A stretch of 64,000 bases of DNA from Arachidicoccus sp. GTDB taxonomy: Bacteria; Bacteroidota; Bacteroidia; Chitinophagales; Chitinophagaceae. The position numbers were made by a program, and so were the translations under genes. The stretch spans positions 34,329 to 98,328 of the forward strand of contig JAPWKH010000002.1 of the NCBI GenBank assembly GCA_028283605.1, written 5' to 3'. The notes below the pieces were generated by a model, which saw only the letters and a list, made by a program, of their open reading frames with translations, did not search any database and was not told the origin of the DNA. Below are positions 33,908 through 43,254 of the stretch, piece by piece (positions within the stretch are counted from its first letter, which is position 1; every line of letters begins with the position of its first letter).

Positions 33908-34178
33908 AATTATTTAATCCCGTTTCCGACAGGGAAAATTTTACAAGCGTAAAAAAATGAGAAATATTTTAATAAGCAAATTCAATTTTTTTGCATGCGA
34001 AAACAATTCTATTGCCAAAGTCTTATGGACTATTGTATAACACATAAATTGTACATCAAATAGAATATAATAATCTTATTTTTCTTAGTCATTCGCTTTT
34101 ATATACAATTCATCATGCAATGTTTTTATTCCTTTATTCATTTATCTTAATTTCGCAGCGCAAATACAAAACATCTCA

Positions 34179-36404
34179 ATGGAAATTACAGTAAAACATG
34201 CCGAGGAATTACGTTTAACAGCAGAAGAATTTGAACTCATAAAACAGAAGCTCGGTCGCACACCAAACTTTACCGAACTCTGCATTTTCAGCGCTATGTG
34301 GAGCGAACATTGCAGTTATAAAAATTCTATCAAATGGCTGAAAACCTTACCGCGCGACGGCGGCAGAATGCTCGTTGCCGCAGGCGAAGAAAACGCCGGC
34401 CTGATGGATATGGGCAACGGCTACGGCGTGGTGTTTAAAATTGAGAGTCATAATCATCCCAGCGCGATCGAACCTTTTCAAGGTGCGGCGACTGGTGTGG
34501 GTGGCATTCAGCGCGATATTTTTACGATGGGCGCAAGGCCGATTGCATCTTTAAACAGTTTGCGTTTCGGCAAGTTGGAAGATAAAAAAACGCAACGCTT
34601 AATGGCAGGCATCGTGCATGGTATCGGCCATTACGGCAATTGCTTTGGTGTTCCTACGGTTGCTGGTGAAGTGTATTTTGAAGATTGTTATCATACCAAT
34701 CCATTGGTTAATGCAATGAGTGTCGGCATTGTGAAAGCAGGAAAAACAGTAAGTGCGACTTCAGGAAATGTAAAATGCAATCCTGTTTTCTTCGTCGGCA
34801 GCGCAACAGGAAAAGACGGTATCGGAGGCGCGAGTTTTGCTTCCGCTAATATTACGGAAGAAAGTGTGGAAGAATTGCCTGCGGTGCAAGTTGGCGATCC
34901 TTTCCAAGAAAAGAAATTATTGGAAGCTTGCCTTGAAGTGATTGAAACCGGTGCAGTTGTAGGCATGCAGGATATGGGCGCAGCAGGCATTATTTGTTCA
35001 ACTGCCGAAATGAGCGCGAAAGGAAAAGCCGGAATGCATATTGATTTGGATAAAGTGCCTACTCGACAGCAGAACATGAAAGCTTGGGAATTATTACTGA
35101 GCGAAAGCCAGGAAAGAATGTTGTTAGTTGCAGAAAAAGGAAAAGAGCAAGCTATTTTGGATGTGTTTGAAAAATGGGATTTGCCTTGCAGCGAAATCGG
35201 TTATGTAACGGATGACGGCTTGCTGAAATTCTACATGAACGGCGAATTGGAAGCCGAAGTTCCTGCAGAAGAATTGGTGCTTGGCGGCGGCGCACCACAA
35301 TACACACGAGAGTTTAAAGAACCGAAATATTTATCTCTTATTGCGGATTTTAAAATATCTGATATTGAGGATATTAAGGATAATGAGGAATTGAAAACCG
35401 TTGCGGAAAAAATTATTACGTTACCAAATATCGCTAATAAAAAATGGATTACTGTTCAATACGACAGCATGGTTGGCGCAGCCAATACGCAAACCAACGC
35501 TCCAAGCGATGCAGCGGTTGTATTGGCTAAAGGCACAGGAAAGGCGTTAGCGGTAACAACGGATTGTAACGGTAGATATGTTTTTGCTAATCCGAATATT
35601 GGTGCGCAAATTGCGGTGGCAGAAGCTGCGCGTAATATTGTATGCAGTGGTGGCGAACCAATCGGCGTTACCAACTGTTTAAACTTCGGAAACCCATATA
35701 ATCCGGAAGTGTATTATCAATTTGTAGAAGCCGTGAAAGGAATGGGCGAAGCTTGCAGAAAATTCAACACACCCGTTACCGGCGGAAATGTAAGTTTCTA
35801 TAACCAAAATCCTACAGGCGCTGTTTATCCCACACCAACCATCGGAATGGTGGGCATCTTGGATGATATTAATAATAAAATGACGCTCGATTTTAAGGAA
35901 GCAGGCGATGTAATTTATTTAATCGGCGAAAGCAAAAACGATATTGGTTCTTCGGAGTATATACATAAAATAAAAAGCGTGGAATATTCCAATGTTCCTG
36001 CATTTGATATTGACGAAGAATTGAAAGTACATCAAGCTGTTGCTTCTCTTATCAAAAATAAAATCATTAAAAGTGCGCACGACATCAGCGAAGGTGGTTT
36101 AATTACTACTTTGTTAGAAAAAGGATTTAATTGCGAGCTTGGCTTTGATGTTGCAAATAATTCTTCTCTAAGAAAAGATGCTTATTGGTTTGGCGAAGCG
36201 CAAAGCCGTGTCGTAGTAAGCGTTTCAGAGGATAAAACAAATGATTTAGAAAATGAACTAAAACAATCAAATACGATATTTACAAAGCTCGGAACTGTTA
36301 CTTCTTCCGAAATAATTGTTGATGGAAACAGCTGGGGAAATATTGCCGATTGGAAAAATAAATACGATACTGTGATAGAAAATATTATCACAGGAAAGAA
36401 TTAA
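34179..36404 (+). CDS. purL: Phosphoribosylformylglycinamidine synthase subunit PurL (small type)
   Basis: 741 residues, the length of the small PurL that works with separate PurQ and PurS. Visible motifs are AMWSEHCSYKNS with the catalytic-region His, VFKIESHNHPSAIEPFQGAATGVGG, and the AIR-synthase-like repeats with GMQDMGAAGI and SAHDISEGG. It converts formylglycinamide ribonucleotide, ATP and glutamine-derived ammonia to the amidine in purine synthesis. A 16-base sequence at 36049-36064 is the left breakpoint of a tandem duplication. Codons from about residue 624 to the stop are repeated at 40021-40379 at about 96% identity. Confidence 0.96.
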   Translation: MEITVKHAEELRLTAEEFELIKQKLGRTPNFTELCIFSAMWSEHCSYKNSIKWLKTLPRDGGRMLVAAGEENAGLMDMGNGYGVVFKIESHNHPSAIEPFQGAATGVGGIQRDIFTMGARPIASLNSLRFGKLEDKKTQRLMAGIVHGIGHYGNCFGVPTVAGEVYFEDCYHTNPLVNAMSVGIVKAGKTVSATSGNVKCNPVFFVGSATGKDGIGGASFASANITEESVEELPAVQVGDPFQEKKLLEACLEVIETGAVVGMQDMGAAGIICSTAEMSAKGKAGMHIDLDKVPTRQQNMKAWELLLSESQERMLLVAEKGKEQAILDVFEKWDLPCSEIGYVTDDGLLKFYMNGELEAEVPAEELVLGGGAPQYTREFKEPKYLSLIADFKISDIEDIKDNEELKTVAEKIITLPNIANKKWITVQYDSMVGAANTQTNAPSDAAVVLAKGTGKALAVTTDCNGRYVFANPNIGAQIAVAEAARNIVCSGGEPIGVTNCLNFGNPYNPEVYYQFVEAVKGMGEACRKFNTPVTGGNVSFYNQNPTGAVYPTPTIGMVGILDDINNKMTLDFKEAGDVIYLIGESKNDIGSSEYIHKIKSVEYSNVPAFDIDEELKVHQAVASLIKNKIIKSAHDISEGGLITTLLEKGFNCELGFDVANNSSLRKDAYWFGEAQSRVVVSVSEDKTNDLENELKQSNTIFTKLGTVTSSEIIVDGNSWGNIADWKNKYDTVIENIITGKN

Positions 36405-36447
36405 TATCTGTCTTATTACTTCAACTTCAGCAATAAGTATGTTTATG

Positions 36448-36478
36448 ACGGCTCGTAATCACGAGCTGTTTTTATTTT
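36448..36478 (+). terminator. Intrinsic terminator after purL
   Basis: Arms ACGGCTCGT (36448-36456) and ACGAGCTGT (36461-36469), with one G-U pair and a 4-base AATC loop, are followed by a T-rich run. The duplicated purL tail at 40021 lacks this hairpin. Confidence 0.85.
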
Positions 36479-36522
36479 CTGAAAGAGAAAAGTGGGCAGT
36501 AATATATTTTTTTAAATAAAAT

Positions 36523-36579
36523 TTGGTCGGTTCAAAATAATTATTCATTTTTGTACTGTACTACTTAAATAGTACACTA
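36523..36579 (+). promoter_or_regulatory. Promoter and overlapping palindromic operator of the GntR/ABC operon
   Basis: TTG (36523-36525), a 20-base spacer and CATTTTTG (36546-36553) form a near-consensus promoter. Directly after it, 36554-36579 is an imperfect 26-base dyad centred at 36566/36567. It includes perfect 7-base arms TGTACTA and TAGTACA (36557-36563, 36570-36576). The dyad would cover the transcription start. The half-site TAGTGTACTA resembles the AGTGTA half-sites I recall for YtrA-type GntR repressors. The third gene of the operon is such a regulator. Confidence 0.65.
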
Positions 36580-36590
36580 AAACAATAATT

Positions 36591-37436
36591 ATGATTGATA
36601 TTCAAAATCTGCATTTCGCTTATAAAAAGAAAAAGGTGTACGACGGCATCAGCCTTTCGTTTCAGGCGGGATATGTTTACGGATTGCTGGGCAAAAACGG
36701 AACGGGTAAATCTACCTTGTTGCGCTGCATTTGCGGATTGCTTTTTCCTGATGCAGGCACGATAGATGTTTTGGGATTTAATCCGGCTGAAAGAAAGCCT
36801 GCATTTTTACAAGATGTATTTATTGTTCCTGAAGAATTTTACCTGCCCGATGTTTCCATTCAAAAATATGTTCGTTGCAATGCGCCGTTTTATGCAAAGT
36901 TCAGTCAGAGGGAATTTGAAAATTACCTGAAAGAATTTGATGTGCCTGTTCAAAACACATTGCAGCAAATGAGTTATGGACAAAAGAAAAAAGTATTGAT
37001 TGCTTTTGCATTGGCTTGCAATACTTCGTTGTTACTGATGGATGAACCGTCGAACGGATTGGATATTTTGAGTAAAACGCAATTCCGGAAAGTATTGGCA
37101 GGCGCCGTGAATGAAAATAAATGTATCATCATCAGCACACACCAGGTAAAAGATTTGGAAACGCTGATAGACTTTGTAACGATTGTGGATGAAGGGAAAA
37201 TCCTTTTCAGTCAGTCTATTGATGAAATATCATCCAAGCTGGCGTTTAAATTTTCGCAGGATAAAAACAATATGTCGAATATTTTATACGAAGAACAAAC
37301 GCTTTCGGGTTCGGCGTTGGTAATTCCGAATGATGACGATGAAAGCACGAAAGTAGATTTAGAATTATTATATAAAGCTGTGGTTACAAATCCGCAAATG
37401 GTTCGGCAAATATTTACTCATTCATCCAAAATTTAA
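36591..37436 (+). CDS. ABC transporter ATP-binding protein
   Basis: 281 residues with Walker A GLLGKNGTGKST, the signature region MSYGQKKKVLIA, Walker B SLLLMDEPSNGLD and the switch His in IISTHQVKDLE. The signature reads SYGQ rather than LSGGQ, common in exporters of this type. The C-terminal ~70 residues are family-specific. It should energise the membrane protein encoded 10 bases downstream; targets in related GntR-linked systems are often cell-envelope stress or peptide export. It is the first gene of a four-gene operon with the palindromic operator just upstream. Confidence 0.92.
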   Translation: MIDIQNLHFAYKKKKVYDGISLSFQAGYVYGLLGKNGTGKSTLLRCICGLLFPDAGTIDVLGFNPAERKPAFLQDVFIVPEEFYLPDVSIQKYVRCNAPFYAKFSQREFENYLKEFDVPVQNTLQQMSYGQKKKVLIAFALACNTSLLLMDEPSNGLDILSKTQFRKVLAGAVNENKCIIISTHQVKDLETLIDFVTIVDEGKILFSQSIDEISSKLAFKFSQDKNNMSNILYEEQTLSGSALVIPNDDDESTKVDLELLYKAVVTNPQMVRQIFTHSSKI

Positions 37437-37446
37437 AATCTATATT

Positions 37447-38250
37447 ATGAATAACCGATTCAGTTTTAAAAGATTGCTGTTGCTGGTACAAAAGCAATTT
37501 TCGGAAAACGTAAAGTTGTATCTGTATGGTACTTTAGCTTTGCTCGGATTGTTGGCAATTGTTATGTTTTTGTGGACGCAGATAGGCGGAAATACATACA
37601 AAGAGGAAACTTTATTTAATCTATATTTAATTGGCTTGTACATAGCAGGCGGCGTGTTCGCAAATTATTCTTTTGGTATGTTAAGCAATAAAGATAAAGG
37701 CATTTATTGGCTTACGCTGCCTGCAAGTCATGGAGAGAAATTGGTGTGTGCTATTTTTTACAATCTTATTGTTTTTACAATCATATACACGCTCTTTTAT
37801 TTTGTAGTATCTCAAGGTGCAGTCGCTTATATAAAAGGTTTGATAAAACATGACCCTTTTAAATATCATTATGAAACAATTAATTGGAATGACGATGATA
37901 TTAATGATGAAGTAACTGTTTTTACTTATGCCTTTTTTGCTGTGCAGGCTTTTTATTTGTTAGGTTCCGTTGGTATCAAAAGATTTTCCTTTGTGTTGAC
38001 TACTGCTATCGGCGCTTTGCTGATTATCGGGTTTATATTTTTTATGCAATACTTGTCGGCTTCGTTCAGTAAAAACAGTTTGAGTTTTAATATTATTAAT
38101 GCGAGGAGTTATTCTAACGAAGGTAATGTTTATCATGAGTATTCAATAAGTCGTTTCGCTTCGGACACTATTATTTTTCTGGCAAAATTTATATGGGCAC
38201 CGTTTTTTTGGTTGGTTACGTGGTTCAAGTTGAAAGAGAAAGAAATTTAA
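37447..38250 (+). CDS. ABC transporter permease-like membrane protein
   Basis: 267 residues with six hydrophobic segments (for example LALLGLLAIVMFLW, LVFTIIYTLFYFVV-like and ALLIIGFIFFMQYL). A soluble acidic loop lies in the middle (NWNDDDINDEVTV). It begins 10 bases after the ATPase gene. The arrangement is that of ABC-2-type permeases found next to GntR regulators, though I see no diagnostic motif. Inner membrane. Confidence 0.75.
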   Translation: MNNRFSFKRLLLLVQKQFSENVKLYLYGTLALLGLLAIVMFLWTQIGGNTYKEETLFNLYLIGLYIAGGVFANYSFGMLSNKDKGIYWLTLPASHGEKLVCAIFYNLIVFTIIYTLFYFVVSQGAVAYIKGLIKHDPFKYHYETINWNDDDINDEVTVFTYAFFAVQAFYLLGSVGIKRFSFVLTTAIGALLIIGFIFFMQYLSASFSKNSLSFNIINARSYSNEGNVYHEYSISRFASDTIIFLAKFIWAPFFWLVTWFKLKEKEI

Positions 38251-38268
38251 GAACAAAGAAATTATACT

Positions 38269-38646
38269 ATGCAATTTAATAACAGCGGTCAAGCCATTTA
38301 CCTGCAAATAGCCGATTACATCTGCGAAAGGCTGTTGCTGAAAGAATGGAAAGCCGAAGACAAAATACCGAGCGTGCGGGAAATGGCGGTTCAGCTGGAA
38401 GTGAATCCCAATACGGTTGCGCGTACTTACGATTTTTTAAAGCAGCAGGAAATTATTTACGACAAACGTGGCATCGGTTATTTTATTTCTCCCGACGGAT
38501 TGAAGAACGCCATCGCGTACAGAAAGCAGGAATTTACGGAAAAAGAACTACCAAATATTTTCAGAACGATGTATATGCTGGGCGTGGAGCCGGAAGATTT
38601 AAAAACGAAGTATGAAAAATTTAAAAAACAATATTCTTCAAAATAA
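38269..38646 (+). CDS. GntR-family regulator, YtrA subfamily
   Basis: 125 residues. An N-terminal winged helix-turn-helix (AIYLQIADYICERLL ... IPSVREMAVQLEVNPNTVARTYDFLKQQEII) is followed by only about 50 residues. This is the short effector region typical of the YtrA subgroup. Such proteins repress their own ABC operon and are released by envelope stress or antibiotics. The near-perfect dyad at 36554-36579, over the operon's start site, is the likely operator. It is third in the operon, 18 bases after the permease. Confidence 0.92.
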   Translation: MQFNNSGQAIYLQIADYICERLLLKEWKAEDKIPSVREMAVQLEVNPNTVARTYDFLKQQEIIYDKRGIGYFISPDGLKNAIAYRKQEFTEKELPNIFRTMYMLGVEPEDLKTKYEKFKKQYSSK

Positions 38647-38660
38647 TTAATCATATAAAA

Positions 38661-39470
38661 ATGAAAACGAGCAATAAACTTTTATTGGGGTTTTTGATAG
38701 TGGTTTTTCTTGTTCCGTTGTTCACGTCTTTTGCCTTGCGCAGCGTTGTGAAACAAGGGAAATATACGATTGGCTTATATCCGTCGGAGGAATCTTTTCA
38801 GCAAGGCTCTATCGGAAATTATAAAGCGGTAAAGATTATAAATCATCCATTTCCCGATGGCTATGATTTTATTTGTACCATTCATCCATCATCTTCGGGA
38901 AAATATTTGTTCTATGATGATTCAAATGGCGAAGGTCTTTTTGACAGCATCGGTGTGGACATCAAAAACGATACATTGTATATACAACGGTTTACGGTTC
39001 ATTCGCCAGGTATGCAGGCTGCGCATAAAAATGACGTTGCTTGGATGGCTATTCGTAATGTAGACTTATTCCTGCCATCTTTAGATAATATCACGGCAGA
39101 AAGAACGGAAATTAAAATAGATTCTTCTGCAAATACTTCGATAAACATAAATCTTAATGACAACTCATTGCTCGGATTGGGAAATATAAAACAAGAAATA
39201 ATTGCTTATGGTAGTCCGATTCAGAATAATTTTGATAATTCCAATACTGAAAGTAATTTCAAAAATATAACTGTCAATGCTGTGCATTCATCCGTGATAT
39301 TTGGTACAAATGTTTCTGTGGACAATCTTTGGTTGTATGCAGATAGTAAATCCAAGATTGCTTTTTTGGATAGCTGTAATGTTCACACGCTCAACGGCTC
39401 GATAGATAAACAAAGTATCAATAACGTCGACTCAACAATGATAAAAAGATTAATGCCTTTGTTAAAATAA
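38661..39470 (+). CDS. Membrane-anchored protein of unknown function (ABC operon)
   Basis: 269 residues with one N-terminal membrane segment (LLLGFLIVVFLVPLFTSFA) and an exported beta-rich remainder. Repeating short strands with N/S/D turns (SININLNDNSLLGLG, NITVNAVHSSVIFGTNVSVDNLWLYAD) suggest a beta-solenoid like the head (GIN/DUF2807-like) domains of Bacteroidota. This likeness is by eye only. It is last in the four-gene GntR/ABC operon, 14 bases after the regulator. Confidence 0.7.
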   Translation: MKTSNKLLLGFLIVVFLVPLFTSFALRSVVKQGKYTIGLYPSEESFQQGSIGNYKAVKIINHPFPDGYDFICTIHPSSSGKYLFYDDSNGEGLFDSIGVDIKNDTLYIQRFTVHSPGMQAAHKNDVAWMAIRNVDLFLPSLDNITAERTEIKIDSSANTSININLNDNSLLGLGNIKQEIIAYGSPIQNNFDNSNTESNFKNITVNAVHSSVIFGTNVSVDNLWLYADSKSKIAFLDSCNVHTLNGSIDKQSINNVDSTMIKRLMPLLK

Positions 39471-39538
39471 TAAATTAAGCAAAGTTATGCGCAATCATTC
39501 TTACTGTGATTTTTTGCGAAGAATAAAAACTATAAATC

Positions 39539-40020
39539 CATCAACATCCATACATTGCAGGAAGTATGCCCGGAGTTGCCGAGAGAATGTTCTATATTTT
39601 TAAACCCGTTTTTTTATACATCGCAATTGCAGTAGTAAAATTTGGAAAGCTTTCAAGATACAATTGTTGGTAGCCTGTTTGCTTCGCAAATTCAATGGAT
39701 TGCAGCATCAATGTTTTTCCTATGCCCAAGCCCCGCGTGTTTCCACCAACATAAAATTTTACCAATTCGGCGCAGCCGTTCGGCAAGCCTTCGGTGGGAT
39801 AAATACCGCAACAGCCGACAACTTCATTATTCATTAACGCTACGTAGAAAATAGAACCGGGTGTTTGAAATAATGCAAACAAATCATCTGTGGTTGGATC
39901 GCTGTAAACTGTGCCGCACTGCAGTATGGCATATTCTTCCAGCGTAGTCCGTATTAGTTTAGCTAAAGCTTTATTATCTTTTTCTTTGATGCGCTTTATA
40001 GTGAATTTGCCGTTGTTCAT
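39539..40020 (-). pseudogene. GNAT acetyltransferase, frameshifted duplicate
   Basis: A copy of the intact GNAT gene at 44598-45089, about 95% identical. The copy has seven T residues (plus strand) where the intact gene has eight in the run just before ATACAT. The shift ends the open frame at TGA 39592-39594, after ...MYKKTGLKI (142 residues), instead of continuing ~22 residues to ...MLMDV. The unused remainder to 39539 is still recognisable. The acetyl-CoA loop (NTRGLGIGK) is intact, so partial activity cannot be excluded. Its 5' end abuts the duplicated purL tail exactly at a 16-base shared sequence. Confidence 0.85.
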
Positions 40021-40379
40021 TTATCAAAAATAAAATCATTAAAAGTGCGCACGACATCAGCGAAGGTGGTTTAATTACTACTTTGTTAGAAAAAGGATTT
40101 AATCGCGAGCTTGGATTTAATGTTGCAAATAATTCTTCTCTAAGAAAAGATGCTTATTGGTTTGGCGAAGCGCAAAGCCGGGTTGTAGTAAGCATTGCAG
40201 TGGATAAAACAAATGATTTAGAAAATGAATTAAAACAATCAAATACGTTATTTACAAAGTTCGGAACAGTTACTTCTTCCGAAATAATTGTTGATGGAAA
40301 CAGCTGGGGAAATATTGCCGATTGGAAAAACAAATACGATACTGTGATAGAAAATATTATCACAGGAAGTGTAGATTAA
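40021..40379 (+). pseudogene. Duplicated 3' end of purL
   Basis: Matches purL 36049-36404 with 13 base changes in about 345 bases and a different last codon group (ITGSVD instead of ITGKN). It encodes the last ~118 residues, in frame, with no stop. It lacks a start signal and the first 620 residues, so it is a fragment, not a gene. It begins precisely with the 16-base sequence TTATCAAAAATAAAAT that also precedes the intact GNAT gene (45090-45105). Confidence 0.95.
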
Positions 40380-40390
40380 TATTCTCTGTT

Positions 40391-43249
40391 CTAATTACGA
40401 ATAATCATCATTGAACCATTCGAATTATTATTTCCTCCGAACTTTCTCGGATAAAAAGAAAACGAAAGCATGAAATATTGCCGCAAACCGTTGGTAACAG
40501 TAGTTCCTACGCTATTTTGATTTAAGAAGTTGGTGATATTTTTGTTTTGCCTTAAAATATCAAATGCAGTAAATTTTATTTCCGCTTTATCTTTCATAAG
40601 CCGATATGTTGTAGTCGCATTCCAAAGCGCAGCGTTGGATCCGTTGGTCTGAGCTCTATTTGACTGATAATTCAGGTTTGAGGAAAGTACCCATTTTTTT
40701 GTAAGATAATAGGACGCATCTATGCTGGTAGTATAATTTTTAATAGTGGGGGAAATATTCAATGCACCTGCCTGATTGTTTTTATTCATAGTAATGCTTT
40801 GCGCTATGGTTGTATTAAATTTATCAATGACGATAAAGCTTGCACTTAAAGTATTTCCGAAAGTTGTGTTGTGCGAAGCAGAGGCTGCGCCGTTGATAAA
40901 TGCAGGGGAATTATTTTCAGTATATGTAGGAGAATATTTGGCCTGAAGCTGGTATTTGGTTTTAAACTTCGTGGAGAAATGAATATCGCCGTTTAAATTA
41001 AAATCATTCTGCCCGTTACCGTTTAAAAGATATACTATACTTTTTCCCGATGCATCATATACCGTGCTGTCTATTACGGCATTGTGCGTAGAATTGTAAC
41101 TCATATTTAAAGAAATTCCATAATCACTCTTTGCCGAAGGTTTCGCTCTGTCAATATTGATGTTGTAATTTGCCGACAACCTTCTGCCCACCTTCAATAA
41201 AGGATTTCCTACTGTAACGTTATATCGGTTGGTTGTATCAATAATAGGAACAAGCTGATCAATACCCGGAAGATTTGGATTAATGCTGCCATACATGTAA
41301 CTGTATATACGATATTGATTAGATTTTTCGTAAGAAAAATTCATATTAACGCCCGGCACCCACATTTGATAATTCTTATTTATATTCCTGTATAAAAGTG
41401 TAGAAGTGTTGTTTTGATTTATCCATTGATGATCAATAGAAGCCATTACAAACAAATATGAATAATATTTTCCGTTTACATATTTATTAATGCTTTTAGA
41501 TAAATATAATCCCGGCGTATATTCGAAATTATTCAACGTATTGTTATTGGTAAGGTAATCGTTGGTAATATATTTTTTTGTGAGTGAATCGAAATCCTGA
41601 ACTCTGCTGTTTTGCGTACTTTTCGAGAAATTGATCGTGTTGTTTAACCCAATATCGATATTGTATAGATTATAAATCCCGAATATCAATTGCCGTAAAG
41701 AGTTATACCTTAAAGATGCAGATGCATTAAAATTGTCGGATTTGTTATTATAATTTCTTATGATGGTACTTGACGGAATAGAATCTATATAAGATGTAAA
41801 AACATTATCCGTATGCGTAAAAGTATTGTTATCATTATAGCCTGCATTTACAAATACCGAATAGCTTTTTAAATTGTCCGGATTGATAAACCCATTGCTG
41901 TTAATCATAGCAGTCATATTAACGCTGTTGCTGCTGCTCTTGGAATAATTTTTGACATCATTAAAACTGATTGCCGTATCGTTTCTATAAACATTATTTA
42001 CGGAAGTACTATTGTTATCGGAATTGGAATGATTGGCACTTGTATTTATACTTATGAAATCTGCAAATTTGCTTCTTCTTTCATATAAAAAATTGGCTGC
42101 GTGCGTACCCGTTGAATTATCTGATTGAGAATTGGCTATGCTACGCTGGTTGTATGTAATAAGATTTGAAGTTTGGTCTGTTTTGTTGATATTATTCAGA
42201 TCGGTATTGGTATAAGAATAATCTCCCGAAAGCCTGCTGTAATATTGTCCGTTATCGGTTTCATTAAAGCTGTGCTGAAACTTAGCTGTTCCCCACATAT
42301 TTTTTTTAATTCCACTTACCTCAGGATCTCCGTAACGGTAAAACATAAAACTCTGCTTGAATGTATTTTGCAAAAACGCATCTGCTCCAATACCGGTTGA
42401 TTTATTAGTATTATCGGCTCCTATTGCAATGCCTACTTGATTTTTCGGATCATAGCCTTGTAACACGCCGGAAGCGTCATATCTTTTATCCGTTCCGTAT
42501 CCCGCACCTACTTTTCCGAATATCCCTTTTTTCTTATCGGCTTTTAATTGTATGTTCATACTGTAGAGAGAGTCTTTCTTGCCGTTATCAACTCCCTCAA
42601 TTTTATTCGGATCTTTTTGTTCATATAGCTGAATTTTTTCTATCGCATCTTTAGGAAGGTTTTGTGTAGCAATATCGGTTCGTCCGTTGAAAAAAGGTTT
42701 GCCGTCCACCAATAATTTCTCTATTTTTTTGCCGTTCATGGTAATTGTTCCGTCCGACCAAACAACCATTCCGGGCACTCGCAGCAACATGTCTTCCACC
42801 ACAGCATTGGAATCTAATTTAAAAGCATCCGGATTTATTTCCAACGTATCTCCATTCATTTTTATCGGCGCTACCGATTTAACAACTACATCGGCAAGCC
42901 CAGTAGAATCCAACGTTTTCAGATTGATTGTTTGCAAATCCAGTACAGCATTGCTTGAATCAAGCTGTACATTGCCTGCATAAGAATTATATCCGGTAAA
43001 TGTTACCACAAAATACATCGGCGTTTTTACGGGAAGCTGCGTCACGGAAAATTCGCCTTTGTAATCCGTAATTTGAAAGCCTTGTAGTGAAGAATCTGCT
43101 TTTTTATAAAATATTACAGATGCCGAGCTTAGCGGAACATCATTTACAGAATCGTAAATAATACCTTTTATTGTGCCGTTTTTTTGCTGCGCGATTGTTT
43201 GGGAATACAGAATACAAATCGAAATAATGAGGAGTAAAAATTTTGCCAT
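40391..43249 (-). CDS. TonB-linked outer-membrane beta-barrel protein
   Basis: 952 residues with a signal peptide ending QTIAQ. A CarboxypepD_reg-like domain (GTIKGIIYDSVNDVPLSSASVIFY) is followed by a plug-like region (VEDMLLRVPGMVVWSDGTITMNGKKIEKLLVDG). A large barrel (residues ~250-950) is rich in N, S, Y and T. It belongs to the Bacteroidota outer-membrane beta-barrel family (OMP_b-brl_3) related to TonB receptors. Substrate unknown. The beta-propeller gene ends 5 bases upstream, so the two form an operon. It lies between the two copies of the GNAT gene. Confidence 0.88.
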   Translation of the reverse strand: MAKFLLLIISICILYSQTIAQQKNGTIKGIIYDSVNDVPLSSASVIFYKKADSSLQGFQITDYKGEFSVTQLPVKTPMYFVVTFTGYNSYAGNVQLDSSNAVLDLQTINLKTLDSTGLADVVVKSVAPIKMNGDTLEINPDAFKLDSNAVVEDMLLRVPGMVVWSDGTITMNGKKIEKLLVDGKPFFNGRTDIATQNLPKDAIEKIQLYEQKDPNKIEGVDNGKKDSLYSMNIQLKADKKKGIFGKVGAGYGTDKRYDASGVLQGYDPKNQVGIAIGADNTNKSTGIGADAFLQNTFKQSFMFYRYGDPEVSGIKKNMWGTAKFQHSFNETDNGQYYSRLSGDYSYTNTDLNNINKTDQTSNLITYNQRSIANSQSDNSTGTHAANFLYERRSKFADFISINTSANHSNSDNNSTSVNNVYRNDTAISFNDVKNYSKSSSNSVNMTAMINSNGFINPDNLKSYSVFVNAGYNDNNTFTHTDNVFTSYIDSIPSSTIIRNYNNKSDNFNASASLRYNSLRQLIFGIYNLYNIDIGLNNTINFSKSTQNSRVQDFDSLTKKYITNDYLTNNNTLNNFEYTPGLYLSKSINKYVNGKYYSYLFVMASIDHQWINQNNTSTLLYRNINKNYQMWVPGVNMNFSYEKSNQYRIYSYMYGSINPNLPGIDQLVPIIDTTNRYNVTVGNPLLKVGRRLSANYNINIDRAKPSAKSDYGISLNMSYNSTHNAVIDSTVYDASGKSIVYLLNGNGQNDFNLNGDIHFSTKFKTKYQLQAKYSPTYTENNSPAFINGAASASHNTTFGNTLSASFIVIDKFNTTIAQSITMNKNNQAGALNISPTIKNYTTSIDASYYLTKKWVLSSNLNYQSNRAQTNGSNAALWNATTTYRLMKDKAEIKFTAFDILRQNKNITNFLNQNSVGTTVTNGLRQYFMLSFSFYPRKFGGNNNSNGSMMIIRN

Positions 43250-43254
43250 ACGTT

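Noticed and set aside
40083..40379. Short open frame in the purL tail copy as an independent small gene
   Set aside because: It begins at an internal Met of PurL, has no promoter or ribosome-site evidence and is a fragment of a duplicated gene end.
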